A stretch of DNA of 64,000 nucleotides. Origin: UBA9926 sp018645765. Lineage in GTDB: Bacteria; Pseudomonadota; Gammaproteobacteria; Pseudomonadales; Azotimanducaceae. The translations under genes were made by a program, and so were the position numbers. The stretch covers positions 248,001 through 312,000 of the forward strand of contig CASIBO010000006.1 of assembly GCA_949372755.1 (NCBI GenBank). The letters are read 5' to 3'. Under the pieces are notes generated by a model. It saw only the letters and a list, made by a program, of their open reading frames with translations, ran no database searches and was not told the origin of the DNA. Below, piece by piece: positions 17,564 through 26,786 of the stretch (position 1 is its first letter; the number at the start of each line of letters is the position of its first letter).

Positions 17564-18967
17564 ATGGCAACGCCGTTTCCAAATCACCCACAACTCAGGG
17601 GTAACTACGCACCCATTAACTTTGAGGCGCAGATTCAAGATCTGGTCGTTGAGGGCTCGATCCCGGAAGACCTTTCGGGATCGCTTTACCGCAATGGGCC
17701 GAACCCCAAGTATGCCCCGACGGGGCCCTACCACTGGTTTGGCGGTGATGGCATGGTGCACGCGTTCCATTTTAACGAGGGCCGCGTTGATTATCTAAAT
17801 CGCTGGATCCAAACGCCAAAACACCTCGCAGAGCTCGCAGAAGGCCGCAGCGTGACTCGGGCGAGACAACCCGATCCTGAAACCGGCAAGTTGGTGGCCG
17901 ATAACGAGAACGGCCTCGCCAATACGCACATTCTCTGGCATGGCGATCAGCTGCTGGCATTGGATGAAGGCAGCAAGCCCTTCGAGCTGGCGCCGATGAC
18001 CCTCGAGTCGAAAGGGTATACCGAGACCGGCAGACAGCTCTCGGGCGCCATGACGGCCCACCCCAAAATTGATCCTCAGACTGGGGAGTTGCATGGCTTT
18101 GGTTATATGACCGGCTATGCTGGCAGTCCCACGATGACCTACCATGTGCTGGATAAGGCTGGTGCCTTAATCCGATCGGATGAGTTTGCGGCACCGTATC
18201 CGGCGATGGTGCACGATTTTGTGATCACCCAAGACTACGTGCTGTTCCCGATCTTTCCCCTGACCTTTGACATGGCAAGAGCTGCCAAGATCGGCTCTCC
18301 CTACGCCTTTGATGCCGCCCAGAGCACGCAGATTGGCGTGTTGAAGCGGGGGGCACCGGTTGCTGACATCCGCTGGATCGAAGGGCCACTGTGTTTTGTG
18401 TTCCATTATTTGAATGCGTGGAACGACGGCGATCAGATTACCGTCGATACCATTGAGTTTGCGGTGGCGCCGAATTTCCCGTTGGTGGATGGCGCCTTGC
18501 CGTCCTATGCTGACGCGCAAGGCAAACTGGTGCGCTGGCATATCAACCTTAAAAACGGTGCGGTTCGGCAAGAGTCGGTGCTGGATGTGCCCTCGGAGTT
18601 TCCCCGTATGGATGAACGCCATGCTGGCAATCGGCATCGTCATGGCTATATTGCGGCGGCCTCTACCCGGCAACGCGGTGATAAAGGGTTGTTCCATGAA
18701 ATTACCCACATTGATCTCGATTCAGGCAGCACGCGCACCTGGGATGCGGGGGTTGGCAATGGCGTATCAGAACCGGTTTTTGTTCCGGCCTGTGGCGGTG
18801 CCGCAGAGGGTGTTGGGTGGTTGCTCGCGACCGTTTACAAGCACGACGCCAAGAATTCAGACCTTGTTGTTTTGAATGCCGAGGCGGTCAATGACGGTCC
18901 GGTTGCCACCATTCGTCTGGATCATCGGATCCCGTTTGGGTTTCATGGTAGTTGGCGGGCCAATTGA
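17564..18967 (+). CDS. Carotenoid/stilbene cleavage oxygenase
   Basis: A 467-residue Fe(II) dioxygenase of the RPE65/lignostilbene family that cleaves alkene bonds in apocarotenoids or stilbenoids. Typical features are LYRNGPNPKYAP, HWFGGDGMVHAFHF near residues 58-71, and four likely iron-ligand His. These are in MTAHPKIDPQTGEL, MVHDFVITQDYVLF, VFHYLNAWND and the terminal PFGFHGSWRAN. Length fits the family. The ATG is preceded by AAGGACGCAAC. Which substrate it uses cannot be read from sequence. Confidence 0.92.
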   Translation: MATPFPNHPQLRGNYAPINFEAQIQDLVVEGSIPEDLSGSLYRNGPNPKYAPTGPYHWFGGDGMVHAFHFNEGRVDYLNRWIQTPKHLAELAEGRSVTRARQPDPETGKLVADNENGLANTHILWHGDQLLALDEGSKPFELAPMTLESKGYTETGRQLSGAMTAHPKIDPQTGELHGFGYMTGYAGSPTMTYHVLDKAGALIRSDEFAAPYPAMVHDFVITQDYVLFPIFPLTFDMARAAKIGSPYAFDAAQSTQIGVLKRGAPVADIRWIEGPLCFVFHYLNAWNDGDQITVDTIEFAVAPNFPLVDGALPSYADAQGKLVRWHINLKNGAVRQESVLDVPSEFPRMDERHAGNRHRHGYIAAASTRQRGDKGLFHEITHIDLDSGSTRTWDAGVGNGVSEPVFVPACGGAAEGVGWLLATVYKHDAKNSDLVVLNAEAVNDGPVATIRLDHRIPFGFHGSWRAN

Positions 18968-19096
18968 GCGTTGATCCGCGTCATGCTGAACTGCTTTACC
19001 GGGTTTCGGGCGCGGGGCAGGTTGTCTGACTGGGTTTTTACTGCAGAAAAGAACACGGTTATTCTAGGATTAATTTCCCGGCAGGGGTGACGCGCG

Positions 19097-19333
19097 ATGT
19101 GGGTTTATTGGGTTGCGAGTGTTTTGCTGTCAGCCGTGATTGGCGGCCTTTTGGGAAGGCGCGTCGGAAAGGTGCGTGAAGGCGTCATGTTAGGGGTGTT
19201 GCTCGGGCCGATCGGTTGGGTTGCGTTGTTCTGTCTGCCGAAAGGACTCAGGCCCCAGAATATCGGATATTCGGTGGTGATCATCCTTTTGGTGATCCTT
19301 GCCTTGCTGGTCATCAATGCGCTCGTGCGTTAA
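19097..19333 (+). CDS. Small two-helix membrane protein, unknown
   Basis: This 78-residue protein has a first hydrophobic segment at residues about 3-20 with a small-residue motif (AVIGGLLGRRVGK), a second stretch VMLGVLLGPIGWVALF, and a third at the C-terminus (YSVVIILLVILALLVINAL). The GPIGW motif recurs in small uncharacterised inner-membrane proteins of proteobacteria. GGCAGGGGTGACGCGCG precedes the ATG. It lies between the carotenoid oxygenase and a repeat-led SnoaL gene. Confidence 0.6.
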   Translation: MWVYWVASVLLSAVIGGLLGRRVGKVREGVMLGVLLGPIGWVALFCLPKGLRPQNIGYSVVIILLVILALLVINALVR

Positions 19334-19522
19334 AAGTTTGTGGTTGTGCGGTTCGCGATCAGCGATGGCCGGGTTTGACGCGGATTAAAGTCCTTGGGCC
19401 GCGCTGCATCACTCACGGGTGTTGGCCGTCAGGCCTGATGCAAGTGATTGCGTGGCATCATAAATCGTAAAAATAGTATATTAAAATCATTTGCTTGACG
19501 AAAAATCTTAATGTTTTACCTG

Positions 19523-19600
19523 ATTAATAGAAGGAAGGCTTAGAAGGATGATTTAGAAGTAAGACTTAGAAGTAAGACTCAGAAGGAAGAACTAGGAGGA
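19523..19600 (+). repeat. Six tandem 13-nt repeats leading into the start of the SnoaL gene
   Basis: Six consecutive 13-nt units occur at 19523, 19536, 19549, 19562, 19575 and 19588. The consensus is close to AGACTTAGAAGGA; units 3 and 4 differ at three positions. Each unit ends in an AGAAGGA-, AGAAGTA- or AGGAGGA-like purine block. The last (AGGAGGA, 19594-19600) is the actual ribosome-binding site, 8 nt before the ATG. The array therefore multiplies Shine-Dalgarno-like elements in the untranslated leader. Confidence 0.85.
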
Positions 19601-19608
19601 GGCTTGAT

Positions 19609-19959
19609 ATGAACAGTGCGAAAGAGATTATTGAAACATTCTGGCGGATTCAAGATGAAGGCGATTACACCAAAGTGGTGGCTCTTTTTGCGGAAGACGC
19701 GGTGTTGGTGGATCCGTTTTTTGGCACGTTTAAGGGTAAAGCGGCGATTGGCGAATTCATGAAAAAAATGAATGCGGAGATGGGCGCTCGGCAAACCAGC
19801 TTCGTGGTGCGCGAGATCGACGGCGGCGGGGACGTGGCCTGGGCGCAATGGACCGCCAAAACCCCAGCGGGCGAGATAGACGGTTGCGGCCTGTATCGCG
19901 TTCGAGATGGCCTGATGACGTATTACAAAGATTATATGAATGCGCCCAATAGCCGGTAA
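19609..19959 (+). CDS. SnoaL/NTF2-like protein
   Basis: A 116-residue cone-shaped alpha+beta-barrel protein of the SnoaL / ketosteroid-isomerase-like family. Features are IIETFWRIQDEGDYTKVVALFAEDAVLVDPFFGTFKGKAAI (described in parts: helix-1, VVALFAEDAV, DPFFGTFKGKAAI), then VAWAQWTAKTPAGE and CGLYRVRDGLMTYYKDYMN. Such proteins bind or isomerise small hydrophobic compounds; no specific substrate is evident. It is translated from an unusually strong repeated leader. The old yellow enzyme downstream is convergent. Confidence 0.85.
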   Translation: MNSAKEIIETFWRIQDEGDYTKVVALFAEDAVLVDPFFGTFKGKAAIGEFMKKMNAEMGARQTSFVVREIDGGGDVAWAQWTAKTPAGEIDGCGLYRVRDGLMTYYKDYMNAPNSR

Positions 19960-20074
19960 AGGATGCTGGCGGAAAAGGCATCAGCCGATGTCGGACGAAC
20001 ATAAAACACCTTCAGCACCCGCTAAGGCCAGCGAGAGGACCGATTGGGCCCTCTGCTGGATGCGTAAACCGTGT

Positions 20075-21187
20075 TTAGTACAGCGTTCCTAACGAGGCTG
20101 AATCCCAATCAGCCAGTTCATCGTGACGGCCTTCTTTGATCTTCTGCGCCCAGTCTGGGTCCTGGAGCAGGGCCCGGCCGACGGCAATCATGTCAAACTC
20201 ACCACGAGCGAGTCGTTCGACCGCAAGTCCAATGGGCTGGGTCTTAGAGGCTTCGCCCTGGAAACTGCCGATAAAATCGGAGGACAAACCAACCGAGCCC
20301 ACGGTAATCGACGGCAGTCCGGTCAGCTTTTTACACCAACCTGCGAGGTTTAAGCCGTGTTCACCATCCACTTCTGGGTATTCTGCTTCCCACCACCGGC
20401 GCTGGCTGGCGTGCAGCACATCGACGCCTGCATCGACAAAAACCTTTAAGAAAGCCTCGAGCTCAGCAGGGGTTTCCGCTAGACGCGCACTGAAGTCTTG
20501 CTGCTTCCACTGCGACCAGCGCAAGATAATCGGCATGTCTTCGCCGACCTGGGCGCGGCACTCGGCAATCACCTCACCCGCAAATTTAGCGCGCTCAACC
20601 AAACCGCCGCCGTATTGGTCGGCGCGTGTGTTCATCACACCCCAAAAGAATTCGTCGATTAAATAGCCATGGGCGCCGTGTATTTCAACGCAATCAAACC
20701 CCAAGCGTGCGGCATCGCCTGCTGCATTGGCGTAGGCCATGACCATATCGGCCACTTCGCTTTCGGTGGGTTCGGGCTGCACTTGTGAGCCGGTATGGGT
20801 GCGACCGGACGGGCTGTCTGAGGCGGCATCGGGTTCCGGACCCGTACCGGGCTGACGCATCATGCCCACATGCCAAAGCTGCGGACCGATTTTTGCTGGG
20901 GTTTTATGCGTGGCTTCAACGACATTTGACCAGCCCTTTAAGGCCTGCTCCGCATGGAAGTTGGGCACTCTGGGGTCGTTGGATGCACCGCCTCGACCGA
21001 CGGTTGTGCCTTCAGTAATCAGGAGTCCGACGTCGGCATCGCCGCGACGCTGGTAATAGGCGGCTACGTCTTCGCCAGGAATACCGTCCGGTGAGAAGGA
21101 GCGGGTCATGGGCGCCATCACAATGCGGTTTGGCACGGTCATACCGCGAAGGGTCATGGGCTCAAATAATGATGCGATGTCAGACAT
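20075..21187 (-). CDS. NADH:flavin oxidoreductase (old yellow enzyme family)
   Basis: A 370-residue FMN-binding TIM barrel that reduces activated alkenes or nitro compounds. Motifs: N-terminal MTLRGMTVPNRIVMAPMTR, ITEGTTVGRGG, GPQLWHVGMM, and the active-site strand FDCVEIHGAHGYLIDEFF with NTRADQYGG. The C-terminal phosphate-binding VGRALLQDPDWAQKI is also present. Length is standard. The gene runs against the SnoaL gene and is divergent from the DUF885 lipoprotein gene. Confidence 0.92.
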   Translation of the reverse strand: MSDIASLFEPMTLRGMTVPNRIVMAPMTRSFSPDGIPGEDVAAYYQRRGDADVGLLITEGTTVGRGGASNDPRVPNFHAEQALKGWSNVVEATHKTPAKIGPQLWHVGMMRQPGTGPEPDAASDSPSGRTHTGSQVQPEPTESEVADMVMAYANAAGDAARLGFDCVEIHGAHGYLIDEFFWGVMNTRADQYGGGLVERAKFAGEVIAECRAQVGEDMPIILRWSQWKQQDFSARLAETPAELEAFLKVFVDAGVDVLHASQRRWWEAEYPEVDGEHGLNLAGWCKKLTGLPSITVGSVGLSSDFIGSFQGEASKTQPIGLAVERLARGEFDMIAVGRALLQDPDWAQKIKEGRHDELADWDSASLGTLY

Positions 21188-21449
21188 TCTGGGGTCCTTG
21201 ATTGTTCAATGGGGTCATTCAATTCGAAATCGGTCAGTCACGTCAGGGTTTAGCCAGCGCATGAAGCCCCTTATTGAGGGGCGCCCGATGACGGCTGAGG
21301 CAGCATACCGGAGTCTTTCGGCCGGGCCAACTGCCGGGTCTATTTCGCCTGCCCCGACGCATTGAGACTTAAGGGTTGCGCTGGGCTGCCGACTGGGTTT
21401 AGCTCAGAGGGTTGCTTGTAAGGCGAGGTAGTTGTTGAAGGAGGGGTCG

Positions 21450-23276
21450 ATGAAATATGGCATGCTGTTGGTATTGGTGTTGACCGTTCTGGTGGGTTGT
21501 GGGCCGACTCAGCCGGTCGGCCAGACGTTGAGTAGCCAGACGCTGACCGAGTCTCAGCGGCTGAATCAGTGGCTGGATCAGGAGTTTGTTGTCTATTTAG
21601 ACTTCAGCCCGATGTCGAAGACGCGGCTCGGCGGTAAAAGCGATTACGATAAATTGGATGACCCATCGGACGCTGCGGCAGATGCGCGCCTTGCTTGGCG
21701 CCGAAGCAGTGTTGCAAGCTTAAGAGCTGAGTTTGATCGGGCCGCCCTGGACGCGGAAGCCAAGCGCTCCTATGACCTTTGGGTGTTTATGTTAGATCGA
21801 GCGGAAGCCTCGCTGGCCTATCGCCGATATGAGTATGTGTTTGGTCGAAATGGGCCCCACACCGGCCTACCCAATGCGCTGATCAATTATCACAAGGTCG
21901 ACAGCGCAAGTGATATGCAGGCGTATATTGCTAGGCTGGAAGCGTCAGCGGATTATTTTGATGCTTATTTAGAGCGCGCAAAGCTTGCGGCCGCAGCGGG
22001 TATTCGCGCGCCCTATTTTGATTATGACGTCGCGGTCAGCCAGATTCAGCGGGTTACCCAGGGCGCGCCGTTCACGGTGGAAGGCACCTCGGCGATCTGG
22101 GCAGATATCACGTCGAAAGTGGATGCGCTGGTCGTTGCCAAATCGATCACGGTCGTCGAGGCGACAGCCCTAAAAGCTGAGGCGAAAGCAGCGATTCTAG
22201 AAGCGATGGCGCCGGCCTATGATCGGATCTTAGGCTGGCTCGAAGCGGACCGCGATAGGGTTACAGACACGGCAACCGGGGCTTGGGCGTTGCCTGATGG
22301 CGCGGCTTTTTATACCTACCGTCTACAGCGGATGACCACTTTGCCGTTGACCGCAGAGGCCATTCACCAAACGGGGCTGGAAGAGGTCGCCCGGATTCAG
22401 GCCGAGATGAACGCGATACAGGCGTCGGTAGGCTTTGAGGGCAGCTTGCAGGACTTCTTCACGCACCTACGCACCAGTGACGAATTTTATTTTGAGAACA
22501 CCGAGCAAGGCCGTGAAGGTTACTTACAGCTAGCTCGGGATTTTATCAAAGGCATCGAGGCCAAGCTGCCTGATTATTTTGGTATTTTGCCGAAAGGGCC
22601 GCTTGAGGTTCGGCGGGTAGAAGCCTTTCGAGAACAAGCAGGTGGCGCGGCGCACTATATGCGCGGCACGAAAGATGGCAGTCGTCCTGGCGTATTCTAT
22701 GCGCACCTAGCCGACATGCGCGCGATGTCGATCTTCCGGCTTGAAAACCTGGCCTACCATGAAGGGTTGCCTGGCCATCACTTACAAATTTCGATTCAAC
22801 AAGGATTAGAGGGATTGCCGAAGTTTAGGATTTATCACGGTTATACGGCCTTTAGCGAGGGCTGGGGTTTGTATTCAGAATTCCTTGGCAAAGAAATGGG
22901 GTTCTACCAAGATCCCTATCGGGACTTTGGCCGGTTAACCGGGGAGATTTGGCGCGCCATTCGATTGGTCGTGGATACCGGTATTCACGCGCAGGGCTGG
23001 ACGGAAGCGCAAGCCATTGACTATGCGCTCACCAACTCACCGCGCCCTGAGGCGACAGTTCGGTCCGAGGTCCGGCGCTATTTCAATATGCCGGCCCAGG
23101 CAACGGCTTATAAAGTGGGTATGCTGGAGATTCAGCGCATCAGAGCGAAGGCCGAAGAGGCTTTGAAGGATCGCTTTGATATTCGAGATTTTCACGATCA
23201 GATCTTAGGCAGTGGGCCCTTGCCGATGCCCGTGCTCGAACGAAAAATTGACGACTGGATTGCAGCGAGTTTGTAG
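21450..23276 (+). CDS. DUF885 family lipoprotein, putative metallopeptidase
   Basis: A predicted lipoprotein of 608 residues. The start ATG 21450 has GGAGG upstream, and a signal with lipobox LVGC (Cys at about residue 17) follows. The body is all-helical. The signature YHEGLPGHHLQISIQ contains HExxxxHH, characteristic of the DUF885 group distantly related to gluzincin-type peptidases. The downstream Glu in AFSEGWGLYSEF would be the third ligand region. The protein should sit in the periplasm attached to a membrane. Function beyond putative zinc peptidase is not known to me. Confidence 0.88.
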   Translation: MKYGMLLVLVLTVLVGCGPTQPVGQTLSSQTLTESQRLNQWLDQEFVVYLDFSPMSKTRLGGKSDYDKLDDPSDAAADARLAWRRSSVASLRAEFDRAALDAEAKRSYDLWVFMLDRAEASLAYRRYEYVFGRNGPHTGLPNALINYHKVDSASDMQAYIARLEASADYFDAYLERAKLAAAAGIRAPYFDYDVAVSQIQRVTQGAPFTVEGTSAIWADITSKVDALVVAKSITVVEATALKAEAKAAILEAMAPAYDRILGWLEADRDRVTDTATGAWALPDGAAFYTYRLQRMTTLPLTAEAIHQTGLEEVARIQAEMNAIQASVGFEGSLQDFFTHLRTSDEFYFENTEQGREGYLQLARDFIKGIEAKLPDYFGILPKGPLEVRRVEAFREQAGGAAHYMRGTKDGSRPGVFYAHLADMRAMSIFRLENLAYHEGLPGHHLQISIQQGLEGLPKFRIYHGYTAFSEGWGLYSEFLGKEMGFYQDPYRDFGRLTGEIWRAIRLVVDTGIHAQGWTEAQAIDYALTNSPRPEATVRSEVRRYFNMPAQATAYKVGMLEIQRIRAKAEEALKDRFDIRDFHDQILGSGPLPMPVLERKIDDWIAASL

Positions 23277-23392
23277 CACGCAGGTGGCCGCGGGTTGGTA
23301 ATCCGCTTAAGCGCACCCGAGGCGGTATACTGCGTCCCGATTTGTATCGCAACCAACAACGACACTGACCTAAAACGAAAGCGAGGAATATC

Positions 23393-24208
23393 GTGACAGA
23401 GAACCAGCCCCCCCAGACCCCAAACTTCATCTCGCTCGAAGATGCCGCCGCGATGACCGAGGGCACGCGCATCACCTTCATTCCAGGCCTGCAGGCGTTG
23501 TATGCCGAAGCGCTCAAAAATATCTGTTACGCCAAAGGCATACCCGTCATTCGAGCGCTGCACCCGCAAATGGGTGTTGACAAAGTAACAGGAGAAGACC
23601 GACAAGCGCGCTTGTATGAACTCACGAGCCAAACCGGGTTGCCGACGATGTTCTATAACGAGGAGCGACCTCGCAATGTCTGGACTGAGCAACTGGCCCT
23701 TGCTGAAAGCATCGGCAGTGCGGGCAGCCCAGCGTTGATTCCCGAAAATTATAAGCACCGGGTCGACCTGTTTGGATTGTGCGCCATAACCCTGGCCGAA
23801 GATGGGCTGGTTTGGAATATGCGGATCTTGAACGATGGCGCTTTAAGTCGAAAGTATGGGTACAACGATCGCGCCAGCGCGGCGGCGCCTGAAAAAATTG
23901 TTGAGATTATTTCCGTGATCGATGCCTGTCTCGATCAACAGGCGCAGCGCGGTTCTCAATATCTCGTTGGCGATGCGGTATCGGCAGCTGATATCTACTG
24001 GGCAACCATGAGCATGTGCATTACGGCAACGCCACCCGAGGTTATGCCGGTGACGCAGCAAAACCAGGGGATGCTCAAGTTCTTCGCGTCGAACTCGAAA
24101 CGGCCTGAGGTCGCCAAGGTGCTCTCGCCAAGGATCCTCGATCATCAGCGCTACATTTTAACGACCTATTGCGAAACCCCAGCTGTTTTAGGCGGCGATT
24201 TATTATAA
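23393..24208 (+). CDS. Glutathione S-transferase-like protein
   Basis: This 271-residue protein has an atypical N-terminal thioredoxin-like domain (ALYAEALKNICYAKGIPV..., QTGLPTMFYNEERPRNVW) and a GST-like helical C-terminus with the DxxxAD motif region (LVGDAVSAADIYWATMSM). It is longer than standard GSTs (about 205-230). The start is GTG 23393 after GCGAGGAATATC. A strong terminator-like hairpin follows at 24220. It belongs to a run of GST-related genes on both strands here. Confidence 0.78.
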   Translation: MTENQPPQTPNFISLEDAAAMTEGTRITFIPGLQALYAEALKNICYAKGIPVIRALHPQMGVDKVTGEDRQARLYELTSQTGLPTMFYNEERPRNVWTEQLALAESIGSAGSPALIPENYKHRVDLFGLCAITLAEDGLVWNMRILNDGALSRKYGYNDRASAAAPEKIVEIISVIDACLDQQAQRGSQYLVGDAVSAADIYWATMSMCITATPPEVMPVTQQNQGMLKFFASNSKRPEVAKVLSPRILDHQRYILTTYCETPAVLGGDLL

Positions 24209-24219
24209 AGGCCGGGCCT

Positions 24220-24265
24220 AAGTGCTGGGATCAATTGGCCCCAGCACTTGCGCGCGAACTTTTTC
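24220..24265 (+). terminator. Hairpin terminator after the GST-like gene
   Basis: A perfect 10-bp stem (AAGTGCTGGG 24220-24229 with CCCAGCACTT 24240-24249, 10-nt loop) is followed about 12 nt later by a short T-run (CTTTTTCTT). It lies 12 nt past the stop codon of the upstream gene. Confidence 0.6.
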
Positions 24266-24424
24266 TTAGATCCGCAATGAACATCGTCGTGAAGTGCCTG
24301 ATGCGCTCTTTAAAAGTCGCCCGAGCCGGCGCGCAATGTTTGATCCCAGCAGCCCCAAGGTTCCGTGTTTCAGCTAAGACCAAGACCTTGTGGCTAAAAT
24401 GCAAAGCAAGTTGCATCGCACGGG

Positions 24425-24838
24425 CTAAAGTTTGTCGACCGCCAGCACGATAAGGTAGCCCGCGGTCACGACCGTTGGGATTACCGTGCCCAAAGTGCCA
24501 ATCAGTCGTCCGGCAGTGACCCCAGAATTTGCCATCAGGGCTATGGCGTGCGACAGACGAGCGACGACCACCACGGCGCCCAATATCAAGACCCAAAGAC
24601 CGCTGCCAATCATGAGTTCAAGCAATAAAAGGCCAATTAAAAAGGTTGGGACGTTCTCAATGAAATTGCCATGGGCTCGGATTCTGCGCTCGAGCATCGC
24701 GTTATCACCATGGCCGATGAAAATATTAAGATCACCGCGACTCTTGATCACTGAAAACATCAGCGCCACTTGTATTAGCATCAAACAAGCAGTACTCGCT
24801 GCAGTGTAAAGGGGTAATTGCAAAGCGATTGATTCCAT
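24425..24838 (-). CDS. MAPEG-family membrane protein (microsomal GST-like)
   Basis: A 137-residue integral membrane protein with four hydrophobic helices. It carries the MAPEG hallmark RAHGNFIENVPTFLI (residues about 53-67), where the RxHxNxxE core binds glutathione. Bacterial members are trimeric and can have glutathione transferase or peroxidase activity. ATG 24838 has AGAGGTCAATT upstream. It lies in the same GST-rich segment as its two neighbours. Confidence 0.9.
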   Translation of the reverse strand: MESIALQLPLYTAASTACLMLIQVALMFSVIKSRGDLNIFIGHGDNAMLERRIRAHGNFIENVPTFLIGLLLLELMIGSGLWVLILGAVVVVARLSHAIALMANSGVTAGRLIGTLGTVIPTVVTAGYLIVLAVDKL

Positions 24839-24958
24839 AATTGACCTCTTGTTTTATTTCCTAAAAGGCTTTGCAGTCTTGCTGATTAACCTTTCACAGG
24901 CAAGTGTAGGAATCGGCAAGCCGGTACCAGCGTTGCGTGCAAAACGAGCGGCGGCTGT

Positions 24959-25615
24959 TTAGCGAGGGCCTTGGATATAGCCAAAAAATCCTGCTCGATT
25001 GGCTTCCATATCAGCGGCCACTTTCTGACTGATCGGGTCGGCAGCAAACCGGGCGTGCCAGCTTTCTAGACCCGGGATACGCGCGTTCAAATCAACGCCC
25101 GTAATGGCGCAGCCCATATTGGCGACGGTCAGTGCATAAAAAAGATAAATGTCTGCCATTGTGAATTCTTCGCCAAGGACAAAGGGGTCGAACGTTGCCA
25201 GTGCGTTGAGGCTGTTGATGCCGCGATCAACCACCGCGATGACCTCAGCGATGAGGGCCTCCGGTGCCGGTTGATTGCTAAAGCTGAAAGGCAGTAATCG
25301 CCGGTTGGGCAGTTCTAAATACAGCTCTGTCATGCGCATTAACTGACGATTTTTGTTTCGAGCAATTGGCGTTGTTGGCAACAGGGGTTTATCCGGATAG
25401 GCCTCTTCGATGTATTCGCACAACACGGAGGCCTCTGACAAGTGCTGGCCCTCGTCAGTGGTGAGGCTCGGCACTTTCAGCGCCGGGCTTAACTGGCCGT
25501 AATCTTTTGCGCTGGGGTAAACAAGATCCTCTTCAAAGGCAACGCCTTTATACAATAAGGCATGCTTTGGCATGTTGTAGTAGTTGCTGTACGAGAAACC
25601 GTGAAGGGTGGGCAT
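24959..25615 (-). CDS. Glutathione S-transferase
   Basis: A 218-residue two-domain GST. The N-terminal thioredoxin fold has LSPALKVPSLTTDEGQHLSEASVLCEYIEEAYP, where the cis-Pro (KVPSL) and SEAS glutathione contacts are visible; the C-terminal helical domain has FVLGEEFTMADIYLFYAL. An N-terminal catalytic Ser/Tyr may be in FSYSNYYNMPKHALL. AAGGATATAACA precedes the ATG. Substrate unknown. Confidence 0.9.
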   Translation of the reverse strand: MPTLHGFSYSNYYNMPKHALLYKGVAFEEDLVYPSAKDYGQLSPALKVPSLTTDEGQHLSEASVLCEYIEEAYPDKPLLPTTPIARNKNRQLMRMTELYLELPNRRLLPFSFSNQPAPEALIAEVIAVVDRGINSLNALATFDPFVLGEEFTMADIYLFYALTVANMGCAITGVDLNARIPGLESWHARFAADPISQKVAADMEANRAGFFGYIQGPR

Positions 25616-25851
25616 TGTTATATCCTTAAATCAAATTGGTATGGTGTTGCCAAGCTAACCCGCATCGCCGATGCGTTGCGTCTGTTGATGGGGCAGAGGC
25701 TCGGGGTAATGATACAGGTTTGCCGTGGATTGCGGACATGAAACAACAAAATCCTAGACCGCCGGGCGCGCGACACGGCAGGCGCGCGCTTTAAATTAAA
25801 TCGCTCTGATGGGCGTCAACCCAGTAAGGCGATTGCGCGCAGCGCCGCTAG

Positions 25852-26277
25852 CTAGGTTAAAAGCGTTGCCAAGAAAAAACAAAACGCGATCGACGATGTG
25901 TTGATAACGGCCCGGATAAAGAAACTGAATTGAGTGTAATGAAGGTCCAAGAATTTTGAGAGGTTCATGTAGACGCCCATAACAATAAACCAAATTGTCA
26001 GGAAGTTGCCCCAGCCTAAACCCATTAAGCCAAGTGCTAAATCATGGAGTGCGCCGCTTACTGCAAAAGTAGCAATCGATGAAACGGTTGTCGGTAGATA
26101 CCGGTTCAGGGGTCGATAAATATACTTCGCGAGGTAAAACCCCCAAATCGGATTCCAGTATTTCCAAAACGACGCGTTACTATCTGCGCCAAAGGCGTTT
26201 TCAAGATTTTTCAATAATGAGCCCGATGCACCCAGAGGGACGCCGTTTCTTTTTAAGACATATTCGGCGAGTGTCAT
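25852..26277 (-). CDS. Short MBOAT-like membrane protein
   Basis: A 141-residue protein with about three hydrophobic segments. It contains SFWKYWNPIWGFYLAKYIYR followed by VSGALHDLALGL, which resembles the FW-x-W...Y...P and SxxxH core of membrane-bound O-acyltransferases, including the conserved His. It is far shorter than full MBOAT enzymes (about 400+). It could be a mini-member or a fragment; no further coding homology was seen upstream. GAGG lies about 13 nt before the ATG. Confidence 0.55.
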   Translation of the reverse strand: MTLAEYVLKRNGVPLGASGSLLKNLENAFGADSNASFWKYWNPIWGFYLAKYIYRPLNRYLPTTVSSIATFAVSGALHDLALGLMGLGWGNFLTIWFIVMGVYMNLSKFLDLHYTQFSFFIRAVINTSSIAFCFFLATLLT

Positions 26278-26786
26278 GCTTTGGTGGATCCTCTATCGAT
26301 ATCAATGAGGTGATAAGTCATTGTCTTTAAAATCGCAATGAATTTCTAGGGTTGGTTAGCTTGATCGCGGACCCTTGCGTCTTAAGTGAGGCTTGATCCC
26401 ACGGTGTTCCCGGTGCGAGATAGCGAGTGGGTTATGTGCTTCAAGCCAGCAAATCAGTCATACCCACCCGTACTGAGCGTCCGTGAGGAGGAGACTCAAG
26501 CGCCGCTGACCAAAGACAGGCCATGAGCCCGAAATTAATACGTCCGAGGCTTAGCGCTCAGTCTTGACTCATTCAGTGAGGGTTGCGTCGGTCCCCGGGA
26601 TCCTGCGCCTGTTCGGTAAGCGGCTTTAGGTGGCCAGCATGACCGCACTGGCTCTGAGACTCAAAACTTATCGTTTGAAACTGATCATTGTGTTCGATCC
26701 GCCATTACCGTGTTTCATCACACGCAGGGTGCGACGTCGATTGCGCTCGGATCGCGATCTGGCAATAACCCAGTTCTGCTCGGCGC
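26278..26786. other. Intergenic stretch, nothing recognised
   Basis: This is 509 nt between the MBOAT-like gene and the monooxygenase stop codon on the same strand. No supported ORF, hairpin with T-run or repeat was found. It should contain the promoter for the MBOAT-like gene. Confidence 0.4.
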
